Below are positions 17,559 to 27,402 of a stretch of 64,000 nucleotides of DNA, in pieces. The stretch covers positions 496,001 through 560,000 of the forward strand of contig NZ_JAQSIO010000001.1 of assembly GCF_028649455.1 (NCBI RefSeq). The letters run 5' to 3'. Position 1 is the stretch's first letter. Each line of letters starts with the position of its first letter. Under the pieces are notes generated by a model. It did not search any database. It was given only the letters and a program-made list of their open reading frames with translations, and was not told the DNA's origin. The translations under genes were made by a program, and so were the position numbers. Source of the DNA: Curvibacter microcysteis. GTDB lineage: Bacteria > Pseudomonadota > Gammaproteobacteria > Burkholderiales > Burkholderiaceae_C.

Positions 17559-18953
17559 ATGTTGAAAATCATTTTCCTGTTCATGATGGCCAGCGGCCTG
17601 CCCGTGGCCATCGCCATGGCCGGCGCCTCGCTGGTCTACATCCTGTTCACCGGCAACCTGCCGCCCTTTGTGGTGATCCACCGCATGGTCAGCGGCATTG
17701 ACAGCTTCCCGCTGCTGGCCGTGCCCTTCTTCATCCTGGCCGGCAACCTGATGAACAACGCCGGCATCACCAACCGCATCTACAACTACGCGCTGGCCCT
17801 GGTGGGCTGGCTCAAGGGCGGCCTGGGCCATGTCAATGTGGTCGGCTCGGTGGTGTTTGCCGGCATGAGCGGCACCGCCATCGCCGACGCCGCCGGCCTG
17901 GGCACGATCGAGATCAAGGCCATGAAGGACCATGGCTACGGCACCGAGTTCGCGGTCGGCGTGACCGCCGCCTCGGCCACACTGGGCCCCATCATCCCGC
18001 CCAGCCTGCCCTTTGTGATCTACGGCATGATGGCCAACGTCAGCGTCGGCGCCCTGTTCCTGGCCGGCATCCTGCCCGGTGTGCTGATGGCCCTGGCCAT
18101 GATGGTGACGGTGGCCTACTTCGCGCACAAGAACGGCTGGGGCGCGGACGTGAAGTTCGAATGGCCGCGCGTCATCAAGGCCTTGGCCGAAACCGCCGTG
18201 GTGGTGGGCTGGCCGCTGGCAGTGTGGGCCGCGATCACCCAAGCGGGCCTGCCCGCCCAGGCCACGGTGCTGGGCGCCTTGCTGCTGCTGTTTGCCGCCG
18301 ACAAGCTGTTCGACTTCCAGGCCGTGCTGCCCATCATGACCCCGGTGCTGCTGATCGGCGGCATGACCACGGGCATCTTCACGCCCACCGAAGGGGCCAT
18401 CGCCGCCTGCCTGTGGGCCATGGTGCTGGGCTTTGCCTGGTACCGCACGCTGCGCTTTCGCATGTTCGTGAAGGTCTGCCTCGACACGGTGGAGACCACC
18501 AGCACGGTGCTCTTCATCGTCGCGGCCGCCAGCATTTTTGGCTGGATGCTGACGGCCACCGGCGTCACCACCTCGATCGCGGGCTGGGTGCTGGGCTTCA
18601 CCAAGGAACCCTGGGTGTTCCTGCTGATGGCCAACCTGCTGATGCTGTTCGTGGGCTGCTTCCTGGAGCCCACCGCGGCCATCACGATCCTGGTGCCCAT
18701 CCTGGTCCCGATCTGCCAACAGCTGGGCATTGACCTGGTGCACTTCGGCCTGGTGATGGTGCTCAACCTCATGATCGGCCTGCTGCACCCGCCCATGGGG
18801 ATGGTGCTGTTTGTGCTGGCCCGGGTGGCCAAGCTCAGCGTGGAGCGCACCACCGTGGCCATCCTGCCCTGGCTGGTGCCGCTGCTGGGCAGCCTGGTGC
18901 TGATCACCTACTGCCCACAGCTGGTGCTGTGGCTGCCCCGCCTGTTTTATTGA
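17559..18953 (+). CDS. dctM: TRAP transporter large permease DctM
   Basis: 464 residues, about 12 hydrophobic segments. Family motifs include FPLLAVPFFILAGNLMN, GMSGTAIADAAGLG and IIPPSLPFVIYG, forming the sodium and substrate sites of the elevator domain. Complete sodium-coupled TRAP permease with the preceding two genes. The next gene, a UxaA-type dehydratase, begins 27 bases downstream, so uptake and catabolism are probably cotranscribed. Confidence 0.94.
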   Translation: MLKIIFLFMMASGLPVAIAMAGASLVYILFTGNLPPFVVIHRMVSGIDSFPLLAVPFFILAGNLMNNAGITNRIYNYALALVGWLKGGLGHVNVVGSVVFAGMSGTAIADAAGLGTIEIKAMKDHGYGTEFAVGVTAASATLGPIIPPSLPFVIYGMMANVSVGALFLAGILPGVLMALAMMVTVAYFAHKNGWGADVKFEWPRVIKALAETAVVVGWPLAVWAAITQAGLPAQATVLGALLLLFAADKLFDFQAVLPIMTPVLLIGGMTTGIFTPTEGAIAACLWAMVLGFAWYRTLRFRMFVKVCLDTVETTSTVLFIVAAASIFGWMLTATGVTTSIAGWVLGFTKEPWVFLLMANLLMLFVGCFLEPTAAITILVPILVPICQQLGIDLVHFGLVMVLNLMIGLLHPPMGMVLFVLARVAKLSVERTTVAILPWLVPLLGSLVLITYCPQLVLWLPRLFY

Positions 18954-18980
18954 ACCCCACACCGCCCAAGGCCTGTGACC

Positions 18981-20507
18981 ATGACCCCTTTCATCCGACT
19001 CCACCCCGATGACGACGTGCTGATTGCGCGCAGCCAGCTGCTCGGCGGCACCGTGCTCGACGGCCTGACCGTGCGCGGCCTGGTGCCCCCGGGCCACAAG
19101 GTCGCGGTGCGCGCGCTGGACGCCGGCACCCCCGTGCGGCGCTACAACCAGATCATTGGCTTTGCCTCGCGCCCCATCGCGGCGGGCGAGCATGTGCACA
19201 CCCACAACCTGGGCATGGGTGCAGCCAAAGGCGCTTTTGAGCGCGACTACGCGGTGGGCAGCGACGTGAAGCCCGCCCCGGCCCCGCGCGAGGCCCACTT
19301 CATGGGCATCCAGCGCGCCGATGGCCGTGTGGCCACGCGGAACTACATTGGTGTGCTGTCCAGCGTGAACTGCTCGGCCACCGCGGCGCGCGCCATCGCC
19401 GACCACTTCTCGCGTCAGAACCGGCCCGAGGCGCTGGCCGCCTTCCCGCAAGTCGATGGCGTGGTCGCCCTGACCCACGGCAGCGGCTGCGGCATGGACA
19501 CCGAAGGCCTGGGCCTGAAGCTGCTGGAACGCACCCTGGCGGGCTACGCCACCCACGCCAATTTCGCCGCCATCCTGGTGGTGGGTCTGGGCTGCGAGGC
19601 CAACCAGCTCAAGACCTGGCTGGCCCACAGCCACCTGGCGGAGACGCCGCTGTTCCAGGTGTTCAACATCCAGGACAGCGGCGGCACCCGTCAGACCGTG
19701 GCCAAGGGCATTGCGCTGATCGAGCACATGCTGCCCCTGGCCAATGCCGTGCAGCGCGTGCCCTGCAGCGCCGCCCACCTGACCGTGGGCCTGCAGTGCG
19801 GGGGCTCGGACGGCTACTCCGGCATCAGCGCCAACCCGGCTTTGGGCGCGGCGGTCGACCTGCTCGTGGCGCATGGGGGCACCGCCATCCTGTCCGAAAC
19901 CCCCGAAATCTATGGCGCCGAGCACCTGCTGACGCGGCGCGCCGTGCGCCCCGAGGTGGCCAACAAGCTGATCGAGCGCATCCGCTGGTGGGAGCAGTAC
20001 ACCGCGCTCAACGGCGGCGAGATGAACAACAACCCCTCGCCCGGCAACAAGGCGGGCGGCCTGACCACCATCCTCGAGAAATCGCTGGGTGCGGTCGCCA
20101 AGGGCGGCACCAGCAACTTGCAGGCAGTGTACGAGTACGCCGAGCCCGTGCGCGAGCACGGCTTTGTCTACATGGACACCCCGGGCTACGACCCGGTCAG
20201 TGCCACCGGTCAGGTGGCCGGTGGGGCCAACCTGATTTGCTTCACCACCGGCCGGGGCAGCGCCTATGGCTGCGCGCCCTCCCCCTCGCTCAAGCTGGCC
20301 ACCAACAGCGCACTGTGGCAGCGCCAGGAGGAAGACATGGACATCAACTGCGGGGAAATCATCGACGGCGGCAGCAGCATTCAGGCCATGGGCCAGCGCA
20401 TTTTTGAGCTGATGCTGGCCACCGCCTCCGGCCAGAGCAGCAAGAGCGAACGCCACGGCTACGGCCAAAACGAGTTCGTGCCCTGGCAGATCGGCGCCGT
20501 GATGTAA
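18981..20507 (+). CDS. UxaA family dehydratase (altronate dehydratase type)
   Basis: 508 residues from ATG 18981 (GTG 18975 possible). An N-terminal SAF domain (about 1-85) is fused to the large dehydratase domain starting at RADGRVATRNYIGVL; conserved cysteines and GSGCGMDTEG, LGCEANQ and LQCGGSDGYSG are present. D-altronate dehydratase gives 2-keto-3-deoxy-D-gluconate, but the same family includes L-fuconate, D-arabinonate and galactarate dehydratases, so the substrate is open. It is followed by dehydrogenases of the same locus. Confidence 0.88.
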   Translation: MTPFIRLHPDDDVLIARSQLLGGTVLDGLTVRGLVPPGHKVAVRALDAGTPVRRYNQIIGFASRPIAAGEHVHTHNLGMGAAKGAFERDYAVGSDVKPAPAPREAHFMGIQRADGRVATRNYIGVLSSVNCSATAARAIADHFSRQNRPEALAAFPQVDGVVALTHGSGCGMDTEGLGLKLLERTLAGYATHANFAAILVVGLGCEANQLKTWLAHSHLAETPLFQVFNIQDSGGTRQTVAKGIALIEHMLPLANAVQRVPCSAAHLTVGLQCGGSDGYSGISANPALGAAVDLLVAHGGTAILSETPEIYGAEHLLTRRAVRPEVANKLIERIRWWEQYTALNGGEMNNNPSPGNKAGGLTTILEKSLGAVAKGGTSNLQAVYEYAEPVREHGFVYMDTPGYDPVSATGQVAGGANLICFTTGRGSAYGCAPSPSLKLATNSALWQRQEEDMDINCGEIIDGGSSIQAMGQRIFELMLATASGQSSKSERHGYGQNEFVPWQIGAVM

Positions 20508-20546
20508 GCCCCCCGCCAGGCCCCTTCCACCCCAAACAGTTTCACC

Positions 20547-21611
20547 ATGAACCCACGCTTTTCCGCTCCGGCCCTGCGCGCACAAGTGGCCCTCATCCTG
20601 CAACACGCGGGCAGCCTGCCGGCAGAAGCCGAGTTGGTGGCCGACAACCTGGTGCTGGCCAACCTCAGCGGCCACGACTCGCATGGCGTGGGCATGGTGC
20701 CGCGCTATGTGGACGCCGTGCTCGAAGGCGGCCTGAAGCCCAATGCCGCGCTGTCGGTGCAACTGGACACCGGCCCCCTGCTGACGCTGGACGGCCAGCG
20801 CGGCTACGGCCAGGTGATTGGCGAGCAAGCCATGCAGATGGGCATCGAGCGCGCTCGCCAGTACGGCACCTGCACCGTGGCCCTGGGCAACAGCCACCAC
20901 CTGGGACGCATCGGCCACTTTGCCGAGATGGCCACCGCTGCGGGACTGGTCTCGATCCACTTCGTCAACGTGCTGTCGCGCCCCGTGGTCGCGGCCTGGC
21001 AGGGCGGCGACGGGCGCTTTGGCACCAACCCCTGCTGCATCGGCATTCCGCTGCGCGACGCGCCGCCCTTTGTGCTGGACTTCGCCACCAGCCGTGTGGC
21101 CCAAGGCAAGATGCGCGTGGCCCACAACCAGGGCAAGACCGTGGCCAGCGGCCTGCTGATTGACGAACATGGCGCGCCCACCCAGGACCCCGGCGTGGTG
21201 GTGGTGCCCCAACCCGGCGGCGGCTTTGGTGCGCTGATGCCCTTTGGCGAGCACAAGGGCTACGGCCTGGCTGTGGCCTGCGAACTGCTGGGGGGTGCCC
21301 TCACTGGCGGCGGCACCTGGCACCAACCCGCCGATGCACGCAAGGCCGTGCTCAACGGCATGCTGACCCAGCTGATCGACCCGGTGCGCCTGGGCACCCA
21401 GGCGCACTTCGAGGCCCAAGCCACGGCTTTTGTCGACTGGCTGCGGCACAGCCCGCCCGCGCCTGGCACGGACGGCGTGCAACTGGCTGGTGAGCCCGAG
21501 CGCGCCGCCCGCGCCGAGCGCCTGCGCGACGGCATCGAGCTGGACGCCACCACCTGGCAAGAAATCGTCGCCGCCGCCCACAAGGTGGGCGCGCCGGTGT
21601 CGGCGGCCTGA
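20547..21611 (+). CDS. Ldh2/malate-lactate dehydrogenase family oxidoreductase
   Basis: 354 residues. Family signatures LSGHDSHGVGMVPRYV, NSHHLGRIGHFAE (catalytic His) and FGTNPCCIGIPL. This NAD(P)-dependent family, distinct from classical LDH, includes AllD, YiaK (2,3-diketo-L-gulonate reductase) and lactate/malate enzymes. In this locus it could act on a keto sugar acid or on a hydroxy acid released by the FAH hydrolase. A short spacer to the next gene indicates the same operon. Confidence 0.88.
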   Translation: MNPRFSAPALRAQVALILQHAGSLPAEAELVADNLVLANLSGHDSHGVGMVPRYVDAVLEGGLKPNAALSVQLDTGPLLTLDGQRGYGQVIGEQAMQMGIERARQYGTCTVALGNSHHLGRIGHFAEMATAAGLVSIHFVNVLSRPVVAAWQGGDGRFGTNPCCIGIPLRDAPPFVLDFATSRVAQGKMRVAHNQGKTVASGLLIDEHGAPTQDPGVVVVPQPGGGFGALMPFGEHKGYGLAVACELLGGALTGGGTWHQPADARKAVLNGMLTQLIDPVRLGTQAHFEAQATAFVDWLRHSPPAPGTDGVQLAGEPERAARAERLRDGIELDATTWQEIVAAAHKVGAPVSAA

Positions 21612-21616
21612 ACGGA

Positions 21617-22435
21617 ATGCCCGCCATGACCCCCACCCCGCCCCCCCACACGGCGCCCAGCGCACCCGCCCGGCCTGCGGCCCTGGGCGCCCTGCCCGCC
21701 ATCCTCGACCAGGTGGCCTTGGTCACCGGCGCCAACGCCGGCATGGGACTGGCCACCACGCGCGCCTTGCTGCAAGCCGGCTACCGCGTGGCCGCCACCG
21801 ACCTGAAAACCGACCAGGTGGCCCAGGCCCTGGGCGAGCACGGCGAGCGCCTGTTTTGCACCCCCATGGACGTCAGCGATGTGCAGGCCGTGGACGCCGC
21901 CTGCCGCCGCATCGAAGCGCACTGGGGCCGCATCGACGTGTGCGTGAACAACGCCGGCATCCTGCAGTACGCCAACTGCGAGCAGACCACGCCCGAGCTG
22001 TGGCAGCGCATCCTGCGCGTCAACCTGGACGGCGTGTTCTACGTCAGCCAGCGCGTGGCGCCCGGCATGAAGGCGCGCCGCTTTGGCCGCATCGTCAACA
22101 TCGCCTCGTTCGGCGCCAAGACCGGCGGCCTGTCGCCACTGCCGGCCTATGCCGCCAGCAAGGGCGGCGTGGTCACGCTGACCTTCAGCTTTGCGCGCGA
22201 GTACGCCGCCTTTGGCGTGACCTGCAACGCCCTGGCCCCCGCTTTTGTGAAGACCCAGATGGTCACGGAGCAGGTCTCGCCCGAACGCCAGGCCGAGCTG
22301 CGCAAGACCATTCCTGTGGGCCGTTTTTGTGAGTTGGAGGAGTTTGCCCACTGCGTGCTCTTCCTGGCCCACCCCCTGAGCGGCTTCATCACCGGCGAGG
22401 TGCTGGACCTCAACGGTGGCCTGCAATTCGATTGA
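21617..22435 (+). CDS. SDR family oxidoreductase
   Basis: 272 residues; ATG 21626 is an alternative start. Full classical SDR motifs: TGANAGMG, NNAG, YAASKGGV and a C-terminal EVLDLNGGLQFD. It has about 25 extra Pro/Ala-rich residues at the N-terminus. Probably interconverts a hexuronate or hexonate keto/hydroxy pair in the locus; the exact reaction is not determinable. Starts five bases after the previous stop. Confidence 0.85.
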   Translation: MPAMTPTPPPHTAPSAPARPAALGALPAILDQVALVTGANAGMGLATTRALLQAGYRVAATDLKTDQVAQALGEHGERLFCTPMDVSDVQAVDAACRRIEAHWGRIDVCVNNAGILQYANCEQTTPELWQRILRVNLDGVFYVSQRVAPGMKARRFGRIVNIASFGAKTGGLSPLPAYAASKGGVVTLTFSFAREYAAFGVTCNALAPAFVKTQMVTEQVSPERQAELRKTIPVGRFCELEEFAHCVLFLAHPLSGFITGEVLDLNGGLQFD

Positions 22436-22458
22436 GCCCTTCCCCGCCTGCCACACCC

Positions 22459-23871
22459 ATGCCTTCGCTGAACCGCCACACCCTGAACCAATTGCCCGAG
22501 CGCGGCGTGCGCGTGCCCGGCGCTGACCGCCACCGCCTCACGCCTGGCGTGCTGCACCTGGGCCTGGGCGCCTTTCACCGCGCCCACCAGGCCCTGGTCT
22601 TTGACCACCTGCTGCAAGCCGGCCACCGCCACTGGGGCGTGCACGGCGTGGCCATGCGCAGCACCACCTTGGCCGACGCGCTGGCACGCCAGGACGGTCT
22701 GTACGCGGTACAGATCGCCAGCCAACAAGGCCTGCACTGGCAGGTGCCGGGCGCCTTGCTGCGCACCAGCGTGGCCGCGCGTGAGCCCGAGGCGGTGCTG
22801 CAAGCCATCGCCGCGCCGGGCACGCGCTGGATCACCCTCACCGTGACCGAGAAAGGCTACACCCCCGAGCTGGCCGCGCTGCTGCGCCAAGGCCTGGCGC
22901 GGCGCCAGCAAGCGGGCCTGCCCGGCCTGACCCTGGCCTCCTGCGACAACCTCAGCGACAACGGTCGGCGCCTACAGGCCTTGTGCACCGCCGAGCCCGG
23001 CGCGCTGTCGGACTGGATCGCCCAGCGCTGCGCCTTCCCCAACAGCATGGTGGACCGCATCGTGCCAGCGGCCACGCCCGAGCGGCTGCAGGCAGCGCGC
23101 CAGGCCCTGGGCCTGGACGATGAGGCGGCCCTGGGCACCGAGGCGTTTTGGGAATGGGTGATCGAGCGCCGCTTTGTCGACCCCGCCGACGGCCCCGCCC
23201 TGGCCAGCGCGGGCGTCACCGTGGTCGATGACGTGCGCCCGTTTGAAGAAGCCAAGCTGCGCCTGCTCAATGGCAGCCACTCGGCCATGGCCTGCATGGG
23301 CGCGGTGATGGGCCTGGCGGTGATTGCCGACTGCATTGGCACCCCCGCGATCCGGCAGTTCGTGCACAGCCTGATGAGCACCGAGGTGGCGCCGCACCTG
23401 AGCCGGCGCGACTGGGCCGACTACCGCGATGCCCTGCTGGCGCGCTTTGGCAACCCCGAACTCAAGCACAGCGTGCACCAGATCGCCACCGACAGCTCGC
23501 AAAAAATCCCGCTGCGCTGGCCCCCTTCGGCCGAGCGCCAACTGGCCGCCGGCCAGGGCATCAGCCACCTGGCCTTCAGCGCGGCGGTCTACCTGCGCTA
23601 CCTGCTGGGCGTGAACGAACAAGGCCAGCCCTACACCTTGAACGACCCGCAAGCCGAGGCGCTGCAGGCGCTGGCGCGCGCCCACGCAGGTGATGCGGCC
23701 GCCACGGTGCGGGCCCTGTCGGCGCGGCTCGACCTCTGGGGCCCCACCCTGCCACACCACCCGCGCTGGACTGGCGCCGTGCAGCATCACCTGGAGCGCA
23801 TCCAGGCCCTGGGCGTGCTGGGCGCACTGAACGAACTCCATGCCGCCACCGCCCCAAGCGGAACCCCATGA
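22459..23871 (+). CDS. uxuB: Mannitol dehydrogenase family protein, probable D-fructuronate reductase (UxuB-like)
   Basis: 470 residues, typical of polyol-specific long-chain dehydrogenases. N-terminal Rossmann segment [14 protein letters not shown], then [19 protein letters not shown] and [16 protein letters not shown] carrying the catalytic Lys/Asn/His region. UxuB reduces D-fructuronate to D-mannonate. Because the next gene, overlapping by four bases (ATGA), encodes a mannonate dehydratase-type enolase, this role is favoured over mannitol dehydrogenase. Confidence 0.85.
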   Translation: MPSLNRHTLNQLPERGVRVPGADRHRLTPGVLHLGLGAFHRAHQALVFDHLLQAGHRHWGVHGVAMRSTTLADALARQDGLYAVQIASQQGLHWQVPGALLRTSVAAREPEAVLQAIAAPGTRWITLTVTEKGYTPELAALLRQGLARRQQAGLPGLTLASCDNLSDNGRRLQALCTAEPGALSDWIAQRCAFPNSMVDRIVPAATPERLQAARQALGLDDEAALGTEAFWEWVIERRFVDPADGPALASAGVTVVDDVRPFEEAKLRLLNGSHSAMACMGAVMGLAVIADCIGTPAIRQFVHSLMSTEVAPHLSRRDWADYRDALLARFGNPELKHSVHQIATDSSQKIPLRWPPSAERQLAAGQGISHLAFSAAVYLRYLLGVNEQGQPYTLNDPQAEALQALARAHAGDAAATVRALSARLDLWGPTLPHHPRWTGAVQHHLERIQALGVLGALNELHAATAPSGTP

Positions 23872-25076
23872 AAATCACCGCTGCCCGCGTCATCGTCTGC
23901 TGCCCCGGCCGCAACTTCGTCACCCTCAAGATCGAAACCGACCAGGGCCTCACCGGCCTGGGTGACGCTACCTTGAACGGCCGCGAGTTGGCCGTGGCCA
24001 GCTACCTCAACGACCATGTGATCCCTTGCCTGATCGGGCGCGACGCGCACCAGATCGAGGACATCTGGCAGTACCTCTACAAAGGCGCCTACTGGCGGCG
24101 GGGCCCGGTCACCATGAGCGCCATCGCGGCGGTGGACACGGCCCTGTGGGACCTCAAGGCCAAGGCCGCGGGCCTGCCGCTGTACCAACTGCTGGGCGGG
24201 CGCAGCCGCAGCCGCGTGCTGGTCTATGGTCACGCCAATGGGCGCGACATCGAACACACCGTGGACGAGGTGCTGCGCCACCGGGAGATGGGCTTCCTGG
24301 CGATTCGCGCCCAAAGCGGGGTGCCCGGCCTGGACAAGGTCTATGGCGTGGGCCACGGCGGCTTCTACGAGCCCGCCGATGGCAGCTTGCCCAGCGAGCA
24401 CGACTGGAGCAGCGAAAAATACCTGCGCCACACGCCCGCCCTGTTCGCTGCCGTGCGCGAGGCCGTGGGCCCGGAGGTGCACTTGCTGCACGACGCGCAC
24501 CACCGGCTCACGCCCATCGAGGCGGCGCGCCTGGGCAAGGCGCTGGAGCCCTTTCACCTGTTCTGGCTGGAAGACGCCACCCCCGCCGAGAACCCGCAGG
24601 CCTTTGCGCTGATCCGCCAGCACACCACCACGCCGCTGGCGGTGGGCGAGGTGTTCAATTCCTTGTGGGACTGCAAGGCCCTGATCGAGCAGCAGTGGAT
24701 CGACTACATCCGGACCACCGTGGTGCACGCGGGCGGCATCAGCCACCTGCGCCGCATCGCCGACCTGGCGGCGCTCTACCAGGTGCGCACCGGCTGCCAC
24801 GGCGCCACCGACCTGTCACCGGTGTGCATGGGCGCGGCGCTGCACTTCGATACCTGGGTGCCCAACTTCGGCATCCAGGAGTACATGCCCCACACCGAGG
24901 CGACACTGGAGGTCTTTCCACACGATTACCGCTTTGAACAAGGATTCATGCACTGCGGCGAGACGCCGGGGCACGGGGTGGACATCGACGAGGCCCTGGC
25001 GGCCCGCTACCCTTACCAGCGCGCCTACCTGCCGGTGAACCGACTGCAGCACGACGGCACCTTGTGGAGCTGGTGA
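23868..25076 (+). CDS. manD: D-mannonate dehydratase, enolase superfamily (ManD)
   Basis: 402 residues, the normal ManD length, ending in the signature DGTLWSW. Metal ligands are present: Asp in [11 protein letters not shown] (with the catalytic His), Glu in [12 protein letters not shown] and Glu in PLAVGEVF. The region [13 protein letters not shown] holds the expected Tyr. ManD dehydrates D-mannonate to 2-keto-3-deoxy-D-gluconate; some family members are poor or act on D-gluconate. Last gene of the sugar-acid operon, converging on slmA with a one-base gap. Confidence 0.9.
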   Translation: MKITAARVIVCCPGRNFVTLKIETDQGLTGLGDATLNGRELAVASYLNDHVIPCLIGRDAHQIEDIWQYLYKGAYWRRGPVTMSAIAAVDTALWDLKAKAAGLPLYQLLGGRSRSRVLVYGHANGRDIEHTVDEVLRHREMGFLAIRAQSGVPGLDKVYGVGHGGFYEPADGSLPSEHDWSSEKYLRHTPALFAAVREAVGPEVHLLHDAHHRLTPIEAARLGKALEPFHLFWLEDATPAENPQAFALIRQHTTTPLAVGEVFNSLWDCKALIEQQWIDYIRTTVVHAGGISHLRRIADLAALYQVRTGCHGATDLSPVCMGAALHFDTWVPNFGIQEYMPHTEATLEVFPHDYRFEQGFMHCGETPGHGVDIDEALAARYPYQRAYLPVNRLQHDGTLWSW

Positions 25077-25077
25077 C

Positions 25078-25791
25078 TCAGGCGGCCAGCAGCAAGTCCA
25101 GCGTGCCGTCCAATTGCTCGGAGGGCAGGCGCTTGAAGCCGGAGCGCGCATAGCGCTGCAGGCGACCTTGCAAAAATGCCGTCAGCGCCGCCGCCCGCAC
25201 CTGCGCATCCACCGTGGGCGTGGGCGAGCCCAAGGCCTCGGCCAAGGGGCGCAGGCACTGGCGCAAGGTGGACTCCAGCCGGTCAAACAACTGGTTCATG
25301 CGCTGCTGCAAGCGCTCGTGTTCCAGCACCAGGGCGTCGCCACACATGACGCGCACCATGCCTGGGTTTTTTTCGGCGAACTGCACCAGCAGGTACATCA
25401 CCCGGGTGGCCTGGCGCCGGCCCAGCGTGCGCGGGTCAGCGTCACCCGCGGCCTCGCGATCGATGAGCTGCTTGGCCAGGGAGAACACGGTCTGCTCGAT
25501 GAACTCGATCAGGCCCTCAAACATTTGCGCCTTGCTCGCGAAGTGGCGGTACAGCGCGGCCTCGCTGACGCCGATGCGCGCGGCCAGCGCGGCCGTGGTG
25601 ATGCGCTCGGCGCCGGGCTGCTCCAGCATGCTGGCCAGGGTCTGCAGGATCTGCACGCGCCGCTCACCAGGCCGGGGGCGCTTGCGCGCAGGGACTGCGT
25701 CGATGTCCGCGCCCACCTCGGCCTGCGCCTCGGGCAGCAGCGGGTTCAAAACGTCATCGGAAGCGGCGGTGAATGAGGGGGTATCGGGCAT
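25078..25791 (-). CDS. slmA: Nucleoid occlusion factor SlmA (TetR family)
   Basis: 237 residues from ATG 25791. TetR-type helix-turn-helix (ITTAALAARIGVSEAALYRHFASK, here two helices, about residues 65-90), preceded by an acidic N-terminal tail longer than in E. coli SlmA (198 aa). The C-terminal half LIEFIEQTVFSLAKQLID and ERLQQRMNQLFDRLESTLRQ matches SlmA, which binds DNA near the nucleoid and blocks FtsZ assembly there. Downstream of argB and a two-component system on the same strand. Confidence 0.85.
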   Translation of the reverse strand: MPDTPSFTAASDDVLNPLLPEAQAEVGADIDAVPARKRPRPGERRVQILQTLASMLEQPGAERITTAALAARIGVSEAALYRHFASKAQMFEGLIEFIEQTVFSLAKQLIDREAAGDADPRTLGRRQATRVMYLLVQFAEKNPGMVRVMCGDALVLEHERLQQRMNQLFDRLESTLRQCLRPLAEALGSPTPTVDAQVRAAALTAFLQGRLQRYARSGFKRLPSEQLDGTLDLLLAA

Positions 25792-25956
25792 CGGCGAAGG
25801 GGGTTGGCGCGGCTGATTCTCGCACACGCGAATGGGCGCACCCGGGGCCTGCGCCAGCCCGGGCGCCAAGGCCCGCGATGCGGTCGAAGGTGGGAAGACA
25901 AGGGGCGTCCGCAGCCAACCGGAAGGGCTCGCGCCCGCCGGTGGCGCGGGGCGATC

Positions 25957-27402
25957 TCAGGCCGGCTCGGGGGCGAACACCAGGCGCACCAGCAGGCCAC
26001 GATCCCCCTGGCCGGCGTGCAGCTCCAGGGTGCTGTGGTGGACGCGGGCAATCTCATCGGCGATCGCCAGGCCCAGGCCGCTGCCCTCGCCCACGGTGCC
26101 CGGCACGCGGTAGAAGCGTTCGGTGACTCGGCTGCGTTCGGCCGCCGAGATGCCCGGACCGTCGTCCTCCACCGCGAGGTAGGGCTTGACGGACCCAGCC
26201 AAGGGGATCAGCCCACAGCGCAGGGTCACGCTGCCGCCGGGTGGGGTGTAGCGGATGGCGTTGTCCACCAGGTTGGCCAACAGCTCGCGCAGCAGCCATT
26301 CATGGCCTTGGGTGTGGGCGGCTTGCGCAGCCAGGCCCAGGTCGATGCCGCGTGCGGTGGCCGCGTCCAGGTGGGCCTCCAGCAGCGACTCGCACAAGGC
26401 CAGCAGGTCCACGCGTTGCACGGGCTGGGCCTCCATGCTGCGCGCATCGGCACGCGACAAGGCCAGCAACTGGTTGGCCAGTTGCGAGGTGCGGCGGGTG
26501 GCGCGGCGCAGCTTGTCGATCTGCTCGGCGTCCAGCGCCAAGGTGACGGGCTGGGCACCGCCCGCGCCAGGCACCGGTGTCGACGCCCCCGGGGGCTGGC
26601 GGTGCTTGTTGTGCAGCACCTGGGCCCAGGCTTCAACCTGGGCTTGTAAACCGGCCAAAGGGGTGCGCAGTTGGTGGGCCGCGTCGGCGATGAAGCGGCG
26701 CTGGCTGGCCGACTGGGCGTTGACCAGGTCGAACAAGCGGTTGAGCGACTGGACCAGGGGCCGCACCTCGGCGGGCGAGGCGGCCACGTCGATGGCGCTG
26801 AGGTCTTGGGGCGAGCGGTTCTCCACCGCCTCGGTCAGTTCGATCAGGGGGCGCAGCGCGCGGCGCACGGCCCAACTGACCGTCAAGGCGGCGGCGATCA
26901 TCAGCACCAGATTGGGCAGCAGCACCCGGGCCAGCAAGGCGCTGAGCCACTGCTGGCGCGGGTCCGAGCCGTCGGCCAGTTGCACGACCAGCTCGCCCGC
27001 ACGGGTGCGCACGCGCTGCGACACGATGCGGTAGGTGATGCCCTGCTCTTCGACGCTGTGGAATTCGGGCTCGCCCGTGGCCACGGTGGCGCCGGACAGC
27101 CAGGGCTCGCCGTGCAGCAAGCGGCCGTCCAGGTCGTTGACGCTGTAGGCCGCGTGGCCGGGCCGCAGTTTGAGAAAGTCCTCCACGGGGGGCGCCAGCA
27201 GCAGCACGGGCGGGTCGCCGCTTTGCACGCCCGGCGCGACCACCGAGTCGGCCAGCAAGGGCACGTAGCGCAGCAGTTGGCGGTCGTGCTGGACCGCCGC
27301 GCTGTCGGCCGAGCGGTAGTCAAACCAGGCATTGCCCAGGCCCAGCAGGAACAGCGGCGCCAGCAGCATGACCAGCAGCCGGTTGCGCAGGCGGCTGGCC
27401 AT
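25957..27402 (-). CDS. Sensor histidine kinase (TctE/QseC type)
   Basis: 481 residues. Two membrane segments (about 9-27 and 160-180) enclose a periplasmic sensor domain of about 130 residues, followed by a HAMP-like region, HisKA with phospho-acceptor in FIADAAHQLRTPL, and HATPase_c with N-box NLVDNAIRYTP, G1 DDGPGIS and G2 GEGSGLGLAI. The ATG directly follows the TGA of the response regulator gene, so the two are coupled. Confidence 0.92.
   Translation of the reverse strand: MASRLRNRLLVMLLAPLFLLGLGNAWFDYRSADSAAVQHDRQLLRYVPLLADSVVAPGVQSGDPPVLLLAPPVEDFLKLRPGHAAYSVNDLDGRLLHGEPWLSGATVATGEPEFHSVEEQGITYRIVSQRVRTRAGELVVQLADGSDPRQQWLSALLARVLLPNLVLMIAAALTVSWAVRRALRPLIELTEAVENRSPQDLSAIDVAASPAEVRPLVQSLNRLFDLVNAQSASQRRFIADAAHQLRTPLAGLQAQVEAWAQVLHNKHRQPPGASTPVPGAGGAQPVTLALDAEQIDKLRRATRRTSQLANQLLALSRADARSMEAQPVQRVDLLALCESLLEAHLDAATARGIDLGLAAQAAHTQGHEWLLRELLANLVDNAIRYTPPGGSVTLRCGLIPLAGSVKPYLAVEDDGPGISAAERSRVTERFYRVPGTVGEGSGLGLAIADEIARVHHSTLELHAGQGDRGLLVRLVFAPEPA

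Noticed and set aside
16821..21665. A 1614-codon open frame on the minus strand
   Set aside because: It lies opposite the TRAP, UxaA and Ldh2 genes and its translation is low-complexity His/Gln/Gly/Ala sequence, as expected from the complement of GC-rich codons.
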